DNA from: a virus
Strand: one strand, 5' to 3'
Length of the DNA stretch: 35,455 nucleotides
Virus record (IMG/VR): IMGVR_UViG_3300010354_000263
Location: 1-35,455 of that record
The stretch's first letter is position 1. Every line of letters starts with the position of its first letter. A model generated the notes under the pieces. The model had not been told where the DNA came from. It saw only the letters and a list, made by a program, of their open reading frames with translations, and did no database searches. A program made the translations under genes and the position numbers. Positions 35,001 to 35,455 of the stretch are shown in pieces.

Positions 35001-35455
35001 ACAAAAAAGAGGCTAAGGATCTTACCAACGCGCAGATAGATCGTGAGCTAAAGGACCTAGGCGACGCAAACCCGATTAAGAGAGAGGTTCTTCTTGAGGA
35101 AAAGCTAGCCAGACTCGGAGCCACTGCAGAGCCTACGCCGACTGAGGAGTTCCCGACACCTCGTCCGGAAGTTACTGGCCCTGTCCAGAAGTTTGGTGAA
35201 ACCGACGAAGAATTCTATGAAAGAACAGGCCGTCGACCCGGTGAAAGACCTGCACCAACTGAGCCCCCCACAGGCGGACCAGGCGAGCCTCCCACGGCAG
35301 GCCCGCGCCCTGGCGGATATGACGAAGGTTCTACTCCTGCTACGTTTGACGGTGAAGACGTTGAGGTAACACTTGACGAGACATCACCTGGCGTGTACAA
35401 CCTTCGCGCTACGAAGGATGACGGCGAGGTAGTCTTTGACGCCGAGTCTGACGAC
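32075..35455 (+). CDS. Very large virion-type protein with two WYL-like domains, cut by the window edge
   Basis: The frame is open for 1127 codons from ATG 32075 to the window edge with no stop, so the protein is longer. N-terminal residues 1-150 are helical and contain NSDLLPVGHP, echoing the NDLLPKGHP of the previous gene. At about residues 565-625, IDAGEEISFMYNGKERTLKP, then NVYGFDKDANDKRTYTVEKM, and at about 650-710, IEKSETVLFDYNDQPRIFTP, then AVGYSHTDGEDRTFAIDNM, fit the WYL pattern twice. Long Lys/Glu-rich coils and a Pro/Gly-rich part follow. Its place after the portal suggests capsid maturation or injection; no protease motif was recognised. The start has a weak ribosome site and is likely coupled. 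Confidence 0.8.
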   Translation, partial: MGSMRSNKRAAAKSQFIHLYGAKLRSDILTSVRKSNEKVQPERRVSVASAITVANRDLANTLSYSANVRYFSAIRAVNAFVALATKNKQTPQSLSNSDLLPVGHPASTRAHAMTASAFLHAQARWIAADPMIDDSVRSLVASAHAARPGSIERTHAFTRLSIVGFGKAPSYVLIDEARPAAITASFLVGKNSSAARRLRAQMQRRDRRGRFAFMGGGWSFNLRLPNGMFKAVSGRVVGQSGDDGVEIEVRGNRHLPDGVYTMPAGKGESVAAILSEEAVKDLPDVDVYVGTDDVFADSDDLIASRRDAPSGWERQVTGTRGGEPSRIEWTNEETGYTVQEDLEDTFFGKPTPRELTLRRGLDNEYVARGRSWGDIQKAIDEDQPEYLKKIAEFDRAEEEKKAPKPAGSDLEQRIKKIAEDAMKPRPREDAPLMSGEDENVVDGVRLPKGRKKLKAWQEKIIGPRRPGGRYKNSYGEEYEVVDVYVNDDDQVRIVVRGEDGKIREHSTAWDPKRDKVVKEPYKYETLKERTAREERERVESEKQAKKRLKEADKALGETPELGKPSVDDVQKAIDAGEEISFMYNGKERTLKPEGMWLNPKTGMTNVYGFDKDANDKRTYTVEKMEASPSKAPKPSKAAAAQKMQAIDGDSVEKRKEQIDSAIEKSETVLFDYNDQPRIFTPERTYFNSKNGKTNAVGYSHTDGEDRTFAIDNMYYKYPTEEEKREIADRARREDAELAKRGIPSVNIYDEDGFLSGIILPFRPDVDEGRQVDLPDFDFPETIEFPWAEEGSADDPFDWRGDRIDKPLRAQELRDSLARYMPAGLEDAGGGVNREPVQPWRRNTSEKDRRVTAISRSAIMQQFLDRKNSVIDGGRISPKRPGLTEALDKFREEQKRELEKQLEKAKRDAERQAEREDLINERISDPDNWEQRPVGYPATGTKPVYIGPWSDRDGMRPISPPPANYTPLSLEEKKDKYKKEAKDLTNAQIDRELKDLGDANPIKREVLLEEKLARLGATAEPTPTEEFPTPRPEVTGPVQKFGETDEEFYERTGRRPGERPAPTEPPTGGPGEPPTAGPRPGGYDEGSTPATFDGEDVEVTLDETSPGVYNLRATKDDGEVVFDAESDD

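Overview
The window reads as part of the genome of a tailed double-stranded DNA phage of an actinobacterium. A WhiB-type Fe-S protein (19976-20236) points to an actinobacterial host. The recurring GAAAGGA ribosome binding sites fit a 16S tail ending CCUCCUUUCU. The terminase large subunit, portal and following virion genes establish the phage identity. No phage species is named, because no search was possible. No tRNA, CRISPR array, integrase or insertion sequence was recognised. All genes but one (24979-25167) are on the plus strand.

Region A (1 to about 18.3 kb) is an accessory/early-type cluster of about 60 very small genes. Most genes, or two- to three-gene units, have their own copy of a near-identical promoter of the form TCTAAAG-N4-TATAATG. 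Two arrangements alternate. In one, a leader of 20-60 nt ends in GAAAGGA and a start codon. In the other, ATG lies exactly 6 nt after TATAAT, so the predicted transcript has no leader. The TAA inside TCTAAAG often doubles as the stop codon of the gene before. Three of these promoters have no gene behind them but drive stretches that fold into closed structures (about 4765-4818, 5844-5925 and 8160-8433), so I call them candidate phage non-coding RNAs. Six copies of a 35-37 nt hairpin element (CCGGCCTG...CAGACGGG) sit between stop codons and promoters. Recognisable proteins here are ThyX, a WGR-like protein, a homing-endonuclease-repeat DNA-binding protein, and many CxxC zinc-type microproteins. 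At least three paralogous microprotein groups are visible.

Region B (18.3-23.0 kb) has tightly packed, often overlapping genes with more ordinary AGGAG-type sites: small membrane proteins, a proteasome-like Ntn hydrolase, WhiB, zinc-ribbon proteins and a winged-helix protein. Region C (23.0-25.2 kb) holds the terminase large subunit, a peptidoglycan-binding-domain protein and one convergent minus-strand gene.

Region D (about 25.28-27.3 kb) is an extraordinary low-complexity tract made of CTGGCC, CATGGCC and CTGCC words. It is open in several frames on both strands but probably non-coding. It contains three pairs of a GGCGCGGTG repeat spaced about 705 bp apart and islands of CATACGGGCAGGCC. 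Region E (27.58 kb to the end) carries a two-HTH protein (possible small-terminase-like or tract-binding protein), two small proteins including a DUF1360-like membrane protein, and the portal. It then carries a protein with a complete Dps ferroxidase motif fused to a Cys-rich segment and a phage structural domain. Last is a very large open gene (32075 to beyond the edge) with two tandem WYL-like domains.
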